This document shows, piece after piece, positions 1 to 6,960 of a DNA stretch of 17,244 nt (positions are counted from its first letter, which is position 1; each line of letters starts with the position of its first letter). Below the pieces are notes generated by a model that was not told where the DNA came from, did not search any database, and saw only the letters and a list, made by a program, of their open reading frames with translations. Source of the stretch: an uncultured Eubacteriales bacterium (GTDB lineage Bacteria > Bacillota > Clostridia > Oscillospirales > CAG-272); the NCBI GenBank assembly GCA_900547565.1, contig URHI01000028.1, positions 1 through 17,244 on the forward strand. The letters are read 5' to 3'. Both the position numbers and the translations under genes were made by a program.

Positions 1-1068
1 AAGCGCTACCGGGCAAATATTCTGCCCGTACACAAGCAACGGAATATATTCCCGCGTGTGATCGGTCGTCGCGGTAAATGCCGGGTCACAGCCATGGTCG
101 GCCGTTATCATAAGCACGTCGTCAGACCGCATGGTGCGAATAAAGCCGTCCAGCCAGCCGTCGAATTCCGTCAGCGCGGCGGCATAGCCGTCCACGTCGC
201 GGCGGTGTCCGTAAAGTGTATCAAAATCAACTAAATTTACAAAGCAAATGCCGCCAAAATCCTCATTTGCGATGTCAGATGTAACCTTCATACCCTCGGC
301 ATTACCATGCGTAACGTACGAGCGACTAATACTCTTTCCCGCAAAAATATCGCTGATTTTGCCGACACCGATAGTATCAAGCCCTACCGCGTGCAGTGCA
401 TCAAGCATAGTAGGACCGGTCGGCGCGAGCGAAAAATCGTGCCGCCGCGGTGTGCGGACAAAGTCCGGATACTCACCCACATACGGCCGTGCTATGACGC
501 GTCCTACCGCATTCTTTCCGGTGAGTATGCGCCGCGCCATGCGGCAGTATTCATACAGCTGTTCGACCGGGATCATATCCTCGTGCGCAGCGATCTGAAA
601 AACGCTGTCGGCTGAGGTGTAGACTATCAGCTTGCCGGTAGCCAGCTGTTCGCGTCCGTAATCATGAATGACCTGCGTACCCGAATACGGCTTGTTGCAC
701 AGCACACCCCGTCCGGTAGCGGCGGCAAATTCCGAAATGACATCGTCAGGAAACCCGTTCGGATAGGTTGGCATTGCCTGCTTTGAAATTATGCCGGCAA
801 TCTCCCAGTGACCGGTTGTAGTGTCCTTGCCGCGCGACTGCTCGGCCAGTCTGCCGACTGCGGCAAGCGGCTCGGGCGTTGTGCCGAGAAAATCCAGTCC
901 GTGTATATTTCCGATGCCGAGCTTGCGAAGCGTCGGTATGCACAATTTTTCCGACCGCGACACACTGCGCAGTGTGTTTGCCCCAACATCGCCGAACTGC
1001 GCGGCGTCGGGAAGCTCACCTGCTCCGCAGCTGTCAAGAACTATGAGAAATACTCTTTTGGTTTTCAT
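1..1068 (-). CDS. deoB: Phosphopentomutase DeoB, C-terminus cut by window edge
   Basis: Interconverts (deoxy)ribose-1-phosphate and (deoxy)ribose-5-phosphate in cytosolic nucleoside catabolism, an alkaline-phosphatase-fold metalloenzyme. Reverse-strand translation gives 356 residues without a stop before the window ends. Family length is about 390, so roughly 35 C-terminal residues are missing. Visible signatures are the N-terminal metal site LDSCGAGELPDA (Asp12), the phospho-acceptor loop KDTTTGHWE (Thr85, the number this residue carries in the Bacillus enzyme), VNLVDFDTLYGHRRD, and the second metal cluster TADHGCDP...TDHTREY near the cut. The start ATG (1068-1066) has GAGGGG a few bases upstream and gives the usual family N-terminus. 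It lies 32 bases after deoD, with no terminator between them, so it is the last visible gene of the HD-deoD-deoB operon. Identification is secure; only the C-terminus is unseen. Confidence 0.96.
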   Translation of the reverse strand, partial: MKTKRVFLIVLDSCGAGELPDAAQFGDVGANTLRSVSRSEKLCIPTLRKLGIGNIHGLDFLGTTPEPLAAVGRLAEQSRGKDTTTGHWEIAGIISKQAMPTYPNGFPDDVISEFAAATGRGVLCNKPYSGTQVIHDYGREQLATGKLIVYTSADSVFQIAAHEDMIPVEQLYEYCRMARRILTGKNAVGRVIARPYVGEYPDFVRTPRRHDFSLAPTGPTMLDALHAVGLDTIGVGKISDIFAGKSISRSYVTHGNAEGMKVTSDIANEDFGGICFVNLVDFDTLYGHRRDVDGYAAALTEFDGWLDGFIRTMRSDDVLMITADHGCDPAFTATTDHTREYIPLLVYGQNICPVAL

Positions 1069-1100
1069 TGTTTTCCCCTCAACTTGTGACAAGCAACATT

Positions 1101-1826
1101 TCAGCTTACAGCATATGCCGTTTCAAGCGCTATTTCCATCATTTGAGTAAACGAATTCTGCCGCTCCTCCGCCGACAGAGCTTGGTGTGTCCCCAGACTG
1201 TCCGATATGGTACATATAGCCAACGCGCGCTTTCCCGCCCTGGCGGCGTTGATATACAGTCCGGCAGCCTCCATTTCAACAGCCATTACGCCCAGACTGC
1301 GCCAGCGGTCATTAACCGTGGGATCGTCATCATAGAACGTATCCGAGGATACGATATTGCCCACATGATAGTGCGCTCCGGCCGCCTCGGACGCTTTGAC
1401 CGCGGTGCTCAGCAGTGTAAAGTCGGCAATTGGCGCAAACGTACCGCCCGTTGCAAACTGAGCGGCGTAATTGGAGTTTGTGCAAGCCCCCTGACCAAGC
1501 ACTATATCGCGCACATGTATATCCTCTCGCAGCGCGCCCGCAGAACCTACACGCAGTATGCTTTCAACGCCGAAAAAGTTATACAGTTCATAAGAATATA
1601 TGCCCATCGAAGGTATGCCCATGCCGCTTGCCATAACCGACACCGGCACGCCACGGTAGCTCCCGGTATAGCCCTGTACGCCGCGCACGTTGTTGAAAAG
1701 GCGTGCGCCGTCAAGATAGTGTTCTGCTATGAATCTGGAGCGCAGCGGATCTCCCGGCATAAGGACAACCGGGGCTATATCTGCCGGAGTGGCCGCGATA
1801 TGGGGAGTGGGATAATTGTTTGCCAT
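1101..1826 (-). CDS. deoD: Purine-nucleoside phosphorylase, DeoD type
   Basis: Cytosolic phosphorolysis of purine ribo- and deoxyribonucleosides to free base plus (deoxy)ribose-1-phosphate, the substrate of DeoB encoded next door. The 241-residue product has the length of hexameric PNP-I enzymes. Recognisable are the phosphate-binding segment MPGDPLRSRFIAE (24-35), ASGMGIPSMGIYSYEL (66-81), RVGSAGA (92-98), SSDTFYDDD (160-168), the substrate-ribose segment AVEMEAAGLY (182-191) and TISDSL (206-211), whose Asp209 corresponds to the catalytic Asp204 of the E. coli enzyme. The start ATG is preceded by AAGGAAG nine bases upstream. It sits 32 bases downstream of the HD gene and 32 bases upstream of deoB, so the three are probably co-transcribed. 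Nothing in the sequence looks damaged. Confidence 0.96.
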   Translation of the reverse strand: MANNYPTPHIAATPADIAPVVLMPGDPLRSRFIAEHYLDGARLFNNVRGVQGYTGSYRGVPVSVMASGMGIPSMGIYSYELYNFFGVESILRVGSAGALREDIHVRDIVLGQGACTNSNYAAQFATGGTFAPIADFTLLSTAVKASEAAGAHYHVGNIVSSDTFYDDDPTVNDRWRSLGVMAVEMEAAGLYINAARAGKRALAICTISDSLGTHQALSAEERQNSFTQMMEIALETAYAVS

Positions 1827-1858
1827 GATAATATACTTCCTTTTTGTTTATTCGGGCT

Positions 1859-2443
1859 TTATTTCTTGCCCTCCATGAAATAGGCGGCCTCCATATCGGC
1901 CACGCACAAGGCGAACGCCAACGGGAACATCTCAAGCGCCTGTCCGACCGTACCGTTGTCCTCGTTGCCCGAGAATCCCATATGATAGCGTATTGCAAAT
2001 GCCTCATCGCGCGTCAGCTTCATATAACCGGAGACGATATATACCGACTTTTCGCCGTGGCCGTAAGGCAGTGAATCCTCGATTGTGTAGTACGGCACGC
2101 TGTTCCAGCGTCCGGTCTCGTCCTTTACATTGCGGTAGGAGGTGCGGTAGAAATTGATCTTGCACAGGTCGTGAAGCAGAGCGGCAATGGCTATGCTCTC
2201 ATCTGAATACTTTATGCCATAGGTATCTGTCATACGCTTGCGCGCCAGCTGATCTACCAGGCAGTCATAAACATTGAGGCTGTGCTCGCACAGTCCTCCC
2301 TCGTGGGCACCGTGATATCGCGTGCTGGCCGGAGCGGTAAAAAAATCACAGGCATCCGAGCACAGAAATGAAAGCAGTGCGTCTGAGCCTTCACGTGTGA
2401 TGTTGGTCCGGAATATGTCTATAAAGCGTTCTTTGTTTGTCAT
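1859..2443 (-). CDS. HD-domain phosphohydrolase heading the deo operon
   Basis: A 194-residue soluble protein of the HD superfamily of metal-dependent phosphohydrolases. The metal ligand pattern is visible: His54 in HEGGLCEHS, the doublet His91-Asp92 in ALLHDLCK, His129 in PYGHGEKS, His154 in IRYHMGFSG and a distal Asp183 in CVADMEA. There is no signal peptide, membrane segment or second domain. The ATG has GAGGA seven bases upstream and lies about 31 bases below the predicted transcription start of the promoter at 2481-2509. As first gene of an operon with deoD and deoB, a role in nucleotide or nucleoside turnover (for example a YfbR-like 5'-nucleotidase activity supplying nucleosides to DeoD) is plausible, but this is inference from position only. 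Similar HD proteins also occur in phages and alone, so the substrate cannot be assigned from sequence. Confidence 0.85.
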   Translation of the reverse strand: MTNKERFIDIFRTNITREGSDALLSFLCSDACDFFTAPASTRYHGAHEGGLCEHSLNVYDCLVDQLARKRMTDTYGIKYSDESIAIAALLHDLCKINFYRTSYRNVKDETGRWNSVPYYTIEDSLPYGHGEKSVYIVSGYMKLTRDEAFAIRYHMGFSGNEDNGTVGQALEMFPLAFALCVADMEAAYFMEGKK

Positions 2444-2480
2444 TTGTACATCCTCATTAAAATATAATCTCTCAATGTAT

Positions 2481-2509
2481 ATTTTAACATCTTAACTTGT
2501 CTGTGTAAA
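2481..2509 (-). promoter_or_regulatory. Promoter of the HD-deoD-deoB operon
   Basis: On the minus strand a -35 box TTTACA (2509-2504) is followed by a 17-base spacer and a -10 box TAAAAT (2486-2481), each 5/6 to the sigma-A consensus. The predicted start near 2474 leaves a leader of about 30 bases before the ATG at 2443. No operator-like palindrome was seen over the promoter. Confidence 0.7.
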
Positions 2510-2560
2510 TAGTTTTTTCTATTTTTTCGGCTCACGGCAGACTAAAAATCGGGTTTGCCG

Positions 2561-2589
2561 TAGACAAGCAGGTTTTTTTATGGTATAAT
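2561..2589 (+). promoter_or_regulatory. Sigma-A promoter of hisS operon, extended -10
   Basis: TAGACA (2561-2566, 5/6), 17-base spacer, TATAAT (2584-2589, 6/6) with an upstream TG (TGG at 2581-2583) making an extended -10. The predicted start is about 2596, so the ATG at 2594 cannot be the hisS start codon. The leader of about 37 bases is too short for a T-box. Confidence 0.82.
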
Positions 2590-2632
2590 TAGTATGTATA
2601 ATTTTGTTTTAATATCCCGCATTGGAGGACAT

Positions 2633-3940
2633 ATGGGTACACCTTTACTTTCTGTTCAGCCCTATAAGGGCACACGTGACTTTTACCCCGCGGAAATGCG
2701 CCTGCGCAACTGGTTTTTCGGCAAAATACGCGGTGTGCTGGAATGTGCGGCCTTTGACGAATACGACGGCCCCATGCTTGAGTCGCTTGATATTTACGCG
2801 GCAAAAAGCGGCGTCGAGCTGGCGTGCGAGCAAACCTACAACTTTACCGACCGCGGCGGGCGCCAGCTTGCTCTGCGCCCCGAAATGACACCTACCGTCG
2901 CACGCATGGTTGCGGCAAAGGTAAATGAGCTGAGTTATCCCCTGCGCTGGTTTTCCATCCCCAACTTTTACCGTTATGAACGTCCTCAGCGCGGACGTCT
3001 GCGCGAGTTCTGGCAGGTCAATGCCGACATTTTCGGATGTGACTCCTACGAGGCGGATTTTGACATAATCTCAACCGCTATAAAGCTGTTGCGCGTATTC
3101 GGCGCGGACGAAACCATGTTCCGGGTCCACATTAACAACCGCCGCTTCTTCAACGATGTCATAGCTGCCATTGCCGGCACCGATGCCGAAGGCGCAAAGG
3201 CTGTATCCAAGGTAGTAGACCGCAAGGGCAAGGTCAGCCGCGAGGCTTACGAAAAAGATATGCTGGCGCTGGGACTTGATGCCGCTCAAGTGGACAAAAT
3301 AGACTCGCTTTACGGCATGAGTATTGCCGAAGCGACATCGCTCTGCCCAGATTCACGCGGCTCAGCCGAGCTGCGTCAGCTGTTTGACGCGCTCACAGCC
3401 TGCGGACTGGACAAGTACTGCGTATTTGACTTTGGCATCATTCGCGGACTGGACTACTATACCGGAACTGTGTTCGAGGTGTTCGACGAAGCACCCGAAA
3501 ACAACCGTGCAATGTTCGGCGGCGGCCGCTACGACAATCTTGTAGGACTGTTTGTACACAACACCGCGATCTCGGGTGTCGGCTTCGGCTTCGGTGACGT
3601 GACGCTTGAAAACTTCCTGTATACACACAAGCTGGTCCCCGAATCGCTGTCATCCTACCGTGTCAAGGTTCTGGTGACGCGCTTCCCCGACGTGGCGTTC
3701 ACCGAATACGAGACGATTGCCGACAGCCTTGTAAATGCGTCCGTTCCCTGCATGTGCTATCTCGGCACCAAAAAGTTCGGCAAGCAAATCGACTACGCAG
3801 TAACTGCCGGCTGCACTCACGTGGTGATAATGGGCGGAAACGAACTGGCCGCAGGGCAGGTGAAAATAAAGGATCTTGCTACCCGCGAGGAAACTCTGAT
3901 CGCACGCAGTGAACTTATAGATTACTTTAAGAACATCTGA
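2633..3940 (+). CDS. hisS: Histidyl-tRNA synthetase (HisS)
   Basis: Class II aminoacyl-tRNA synthetase that charges tRNA-His in the cytosol. The 435-residue product contains the N-terminal VQPYKGTRDFYP (8-19), LRPEMTPTVARM (81-92), motif 2 FYRYERPQRGRLREFWQ (112-128), the histidine signature RGLDYYTGTVFE (271-282), FGGGRYD (295-301) and a C-terminal anticodon-binding domain from about 343. The retained RGLDYY loop and anticodon domain argue against the regulatory paralogue HisZ. The start at 2633 is chosen because GGAGG lies four bases upstream and the in-frame ATG at 2594 coincides with the predicted transcription start. Where most enzymes have a motif-3 arginine (GLERL), this one reads GFGDVTLENF (319-328), a variant I believe occurs in a subgroup of HisRS. 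It is first gene of a three-gene operon. Confidence 0.94.
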   Translation: MGTPLLSVQPYKGTRDFYPAEMRLRNWFFGKIRGVLECAAFDEYDGPMLESLDIYAAKSGVELACEQTYNFTDRGGRQLALRPEMTPTVARMVAAKVNELSYPLRWFSIPNFYRYERPQRGRLREFWQVNADIFGCDSYEADFDIISTAIKLLRVFGADETMFRVHINNRRFFNDVIAAIAGTDAEGAKAVSKVVDRKGKVSREAYEKDMLALGLDAAQVDKIDSLYGMSIAEATSLCPDSRGSAELRQLFDALTACGLDKYCVFDFGIIRGLDYYTGTVFEVFDEAPENNRAMFGGGRYDNLVGLFVHNTAISGVGFGFGDVTLENFLYTHKLVPESLSSYRVKVLVTRFPDVAFTEYETIADSLVNASVPCMCYLGTKKFGKQIDYAVTAGCTHVVIMGGNELAAGQVKIKDLATREETLIARSELIDYFKNI

Positions 3941-3978
3941 TATTACATCACAAATCAACAAAGCAGAGGTTTGATATT

Positions 3979-4518
3979 ATGATTTATATGTTTTTAGCGC
4001 ACGGATTTGAGGAGACCGAAGCACTGGCACCACTTGATCTTCTGCGTCGTGCCGGGCTTGAGGTTACCACCGTAGGCATCGGCGGCGAGCTTGTCACCGG
4101 TTCGCACGGCATTACGGTTCAGGCTGACATCGAGGACATCGTGTTCCGCGATGACGCACCCGGCATGGTCATTCTGCCCGGCGGTATGCCCGGAACACGC
4201 AATCTTGACGCCTCGCCCGTAGTCGACGCAGCGCTTAATGCGACTGTCAGAAACGACGGATATCTTGCCGCTATCTGCGCCGCCCCGATGGTTTTGGGCA
4301 AACGCGGTCTGCTAAAGGGCAAGCGAGCTATATGCTTTCCCGGCTTTGAAAAATTCCTCGACGGGGCCATTCTCTCCAACCACCATGTGGTGCGCGACGG
4401 TAAAACCGTTACTGCCGCCGGCATGGGTGTGGCACTGCAATTCGGCCTGGAGCTGGTGGCCATGCTGTGCGGAGACGTTGCCGCAGAAAACCTCCGGGCT
4501 TCCATTATCGCCGGCTGA
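3979..4518 (+). CDS. DJ-1/PfpI family protein (DJ-1/YajL type)
   Basis: A 179-residue single-domain protein of the DJ-1/ThiJ/PfpI superfamily, similar to DJ-1 and YajL, which are linked to oxidative-stress protection and disputed deglycase or chaperone activities. Family features are the start with FLAHGFEETEALAPLDLLRRAG, where Glu14 matches Glu18 of human DJ-1, the oxyanion loop VILPGGMPGTRNL (64-76), and the nucleophile elbow AAICAAPMVLG with Cys100 matching Cys106. Length is typical. It starts 38 bases after hisS with AGAGG nine bases upstream and no terminator between, and its stop is one base from the start of the CPBP gene, so it lies in the middle of the hisS operon. The Glu and Cys pair is intact, so it is expected to be active, but the true substrate is unknown. 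Confidence 0.92.
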   Translation: MIYMFLAHGFEETEALAPLDLLRRAGLEVTTVGIGGELVTGSHGITVQADIEDIVFRDDAPGMVILPGGMPGTRNLDASPVVDAALNATVRNDGYLAAICAAPMVLGKRGLLKGKRAICFPGFEKFLDGAILSNHHVVRDGKTVTAAGMGVALQFGLELVAMLCGDVAAENLRASIIAG

Positions 4519-4519
4519 T

Positions 4520-5563
4520 ATGGCCGCTTCTGACACTACCTCGCGGCGTGAAACATTCCCGTCGGCATGGGCTGTGCTCGTAGGATATGTCATGCTGATC
4601 GTCGCCCGGCTGGCAGACTCCTTTGTCACAAACCCGCATCATGCCACGTGGCTCGCCGTCGTTTTTGAGCTGGCGATATTCGTCATACCGGGCTGGGTAT
4701 GCATATGTCTGTCGCCCAAACGTCCGACGCTGTCGGAATTGTTAATACGGCGTCCCTGCGCACGCAACATAATCCCCTGCGCTTCGGCGCTGGTAGCTTT
4801 GATATGTCTGGCATTTCTGCTTACGGTGCTGCTGTGCGGTGACAGCACTGCGGCCGGCAGTTTTGATCTGTACAACACATTCACCGTGCAGATAAACGGC
4901 GGATTCTGGGACAATATCCGGCTGATATTGTGCTACGCCCTGCTCCCTGCCGTGTGTGAGGAGGTCATATTCCGCGGTCTGGTATGCCGTGATTATCGCA
5001 CAGGAGGTGCGGTCCGGTCGGTAATCATGAGTTCACTGCTGTTCGGTATGCTGCATCTTGACCTGCGCCTGTTGCCGGTATATATTGTTAGCGGAGTAGT
5101 ACTGTGCCTTTTGCTGTACGCGACACGGTCTCTGGCAGCATGCATAGCAGTACATCTGCTTTACAACATATTCGGAATTTATCTTCAGCCCTATCTTACG
5201 TCATTTTATGTGACAACGGGTAGCCGCGCACTGTTTGTCATGCTGACAGCAGCACTTATGTTGGCGGCTGCGGCGGTGTTCTGCCATGCTGCGTCAAAGC
5301 TGTACTGCTCTTATGCGACGGAGGAGCGTGCCGCCGCGGAAGCAGGCGGTAAAGCCATCGCGCCCGACACCGATACCCACCCGCTCTCGTCGGGCACCAG
5401 TGAAAGTGGCTTGACCGGGAGTCCGGTAACCGGCTATGTATCACCGGGATACCCTGTCGGACTTACTCCCGAAAAACAAATGAGCCTGCTTTACAGCAGC
5501 GTGGTATCTATACCGTTTCTGCTGTGTGTCGCAGTATTTATTATCGGAATTATACTGTTCTGA
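4520..5563 (+). CDS. CPBP-family intramembrane metalloprotease
   Basis: A 347-residue multi-pass membrane protein with the CPBP (Abi/CAAX protease-like) motifs: CEEVIFRG with Glu147-Glu148 and Arg152, LLFGMLHLD with His179, and VHLLYN with His212 and Asn216. Hydrophobic segments lie at about 15-33, 43-63, 84-106, 132-146, 166-178, 183-205, 233-258 and 328-346. A hydrophilic Gly/Ser/Thr/Pro-rich loop (about 262-320) separates the protease core from the last helix, an addition beyond the minimal CPBP domain. The ATG at 4520 is one base after the TGA of the DJ-1 gene, with no good ribosome site of its own, so translational coupling is likely. Reading from 4346 instead would place 58 residues entirely inside the DJ-1 gene and is less likely. 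Family members process prenylated or bacteriocin-type peptides or cleave regulators; the substrate here is unknown. Confidence 0.88.
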   Translation: MAASDTTSRRETFPSAWAVLVGYVMLIVARLADSFVTNPHHATWLAVVFELAIFVIPGWVCICLSPKRPTLSELLIRRPCARNIIPCASALVALICLAFLLTVLLCGDSTAAGSFDLYNTFTVQINGGFWDNIRLILCYALLPAVCEEVIFRGLVCRDYRTGGAVRSVIMSSLLFGMLHLDLRLLPVYIVSGVVLCLLLYATRSLAACIAVHLLYNIFGIYLQPYLTSFYVTTGSRALFVMLTAALMLAAAAVFCHAASKLYCSYATEERAAAEAGGKAIAPDTDTHPLSSGTSESGLTGSPVTGYVSPGYPVGLTPEKQMSLLYSSVVSIPFLLCVAVFIIGIILF

Positions 5564-5591
5564 AAAGTTCAATATGGTGTAGTTCAACCAA

Positions 5592-5637
5592 AACCGCCTT
5601 GCGTGACGAATATGATCATTCGTCACGCAAGGCGGTT
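5592..5637. terminator. Perfect 20-bp hairpin between convergent operons
   Basis: Arms 5592-5611 and 5618-5637 are perfectly complementary over 20 bases, with a 6-base loop (ATGATC). The hairpin begins 28 bases after the CPBP stop and lies 42 bases beyond the oxidoreductase stop on the other strand. On the minus strand the stem runs into GGTTTTGGTT; on the plus strand the trailing T content is weaker. A bidirectional terminator fits best. Confidence 0.75.
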
Positions 5638-5679
5638 CTGCATTTAGGCATATTTGTCCAAGTCACGGTGCGGCTGTAC

Positions 5680-6941
5680 TTACCAGTTCACATGCCACCG
5701 CTCACTGTAGCCCGACGGTTTTTCTGCGGTTGGGTTTTGCTTTTCAATGGCGTTTGCGGCACCGCTATCGTCAGAATTACTGCGGCGTCCTGAATCCGAT
5801 TCGGCAATTCGCGCGGCAAGCTCGGCATCAAACAGTTCAGAGTCCGGCGGCAGCTTTATCTCGCGGTCAAGCCACGACGAAAGATATGCCGCATTTGACA
5901 GTGCCAGTTCATTCAGCCCATCTGCGCCTGGTGCCAGAAGCGGTTCTCCGTAAAGCACACCACGAGCGAAATTTTCAAGTATTCCGGTGTGTCCTGCCCC
6001 CTTACATTCGGGAACAAATTCATCGTATTCCATCGGAATTTTATCAAAGCTACGTTCCGATTCAAAGCAAAAGCTGCGCTCCGGCCTCTCAAGCCGAACC
6101 TGGTGATCTTTTCCTCCTCGGTGGGGTCGATGTACAGGGCCGCGGAGTGGCCGGCGCCGCCCTCCAGCACCAGCTTGGCACGATCACCGACTATCTCAAG
6201 ACGGTTTGTCCCGGGATATTCGCCGGTTGAGGTAATAAACGTCGCAAAAGCGCCGTCAGAATAGCGCGCATAAATCGTCGCCTCGTCTTCCACCTCAATG
6301 TGATGATACTGGCCGACGCGGCACACCGCGCGAACACTTTCCGGCATGCCGAAAATCCACTGCCATATGTCCAAATTGTGTGGGGCCTGGTTAAGCAGCA
6401 CACCGCCGCCCTCTCCCGACCATGTTGCACGCCAGTCACCCGAATCGTAATAATGCTGCGTGCGGTACCAGTTGGTTATTATCCATGTCAGCCGCTTGGG
6501 CTGTCCCAGTTCACCGCTCCTGACTATCTCCCGCGCACGGGAAAACAACGGATCTGTGCGCTGGTTGAACATGATACCGAACACCTTCCCCGACTTGTCT
6601 GCCGCTTCGCTCATATGCACGGCTGCGCTCAGCGACACACCGACCGGCTTTTCGGTCAGCACGTGACACCCGGCTTCAAAAGCCCTGATAGCCAGTGGTG
6701 GATGATAATAATGCGGCGTTGCAATTATCACCGCATCAACAAGCCCCGAAGCAAGAAGGTCATCCGCATTATCAAACACGGCGACATCCGGCCAGAAGCT
6801 GTTGCAGCGCATGCGCTTTTCGGCATCTGTGTCACACAGCGCCGCAAGCCTCATATGCTCAATACGCCCCTCGTATATATTCTTGGCGTGAGCCGAACCC
6901 ATATTTCCCACACCGATAATGCCTACTCTCAATTTGTCCAT
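5680..6941 (-). pseudogene. Gfo/Idh/MocA-family oxidoreductase, reading frame broken
   Basis: An NAD(P)-dependent sugar or polyol dehydrogenase-like protein. From the ATG at 6941 (AGAGG five bases upstream) the frame encodes the Rossmann start VGIIGVGNMG (6-15), the EKP motif (97-99) and GGGVLLNQAPHNLDIWQW, then RLEIVGDRAKLVLEGG. The family C-terminus then continues in another frame, through RLERPERSF, FDKIPMEYDEF and GHTGILENFARG to LSNAAYLSSWLDREIKLP, ending at 5680. Reading straight on in the first frame gives a 342-residue product that leaves the family near 6093 and stops at 5913. Removing about 44 bases (around 6112-6155) joins both halves into one normal protein of some 400 residues. 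It starts 19 bases after the kinase stop, so it is third gene of the regulator-kinase operon. Whether the break is real or an assembly error cannot be told here. Confidence 0.85.
6093..6179 (-). other. GC-rich AdhE-like patch inside the oxidoreductase gene
   Basis: On the minus strand, 22 consecutive codons (6179 to 6114) all end in G or C, unlike the mixed third positions on both sides. Their translation includes KLVLEGGAGHSAALYIDPT followed by EEEKITRFG. By recall this resembles the GG-x-GHT-x-x-LY-x-(D/N)...KI-x-x-FG stretch of the aldehyde-dehydrogenase half of AdhE and does not resemble Gfo/Idh proteins at this position. The AdhE match is from memory and is untested. Confidence 0.5.
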
Positions 6942-6960
6942 ATTGACCTCTGAAATATCA

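Noticed and set aside
1068..1883. Long plus-strand open frame of 271 codons opposite deoD
   Set aside because: It lies antisense to deoD, which has full family motifs, and its own translation is rich in Cys, His and Arg with no recognisable domain; it is a shadow of the real gene.
2594..2632. Upstream ATG as hisS start
   Set aside because: It coincides with the predicted transcription start, has no ribosome site, and the extra 13 residues are not part of the family N-terminus.
2444..2632. T-box or other riboswitch upstream of hisS
   Set aside because: The leader between predicted start and ATG is only about 37 bases, and no specifier or antiterminator-like structure is seen.
4346..4519. N-terminal extension of the CPBP protein
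   Set aside because: It would be entirely inside the DJ-1 gene in another frame, and the ATG at 4520 gives a sensible membrane-protein start.
6300..6953. 217-codon plus-strand frame opposite the oxidoreductase
   Set aside because: It is antisense to clear Gfo/Idh motifs and shows no domain or ribosome site; Cys/His-rich composition is typical of a shadow frame.
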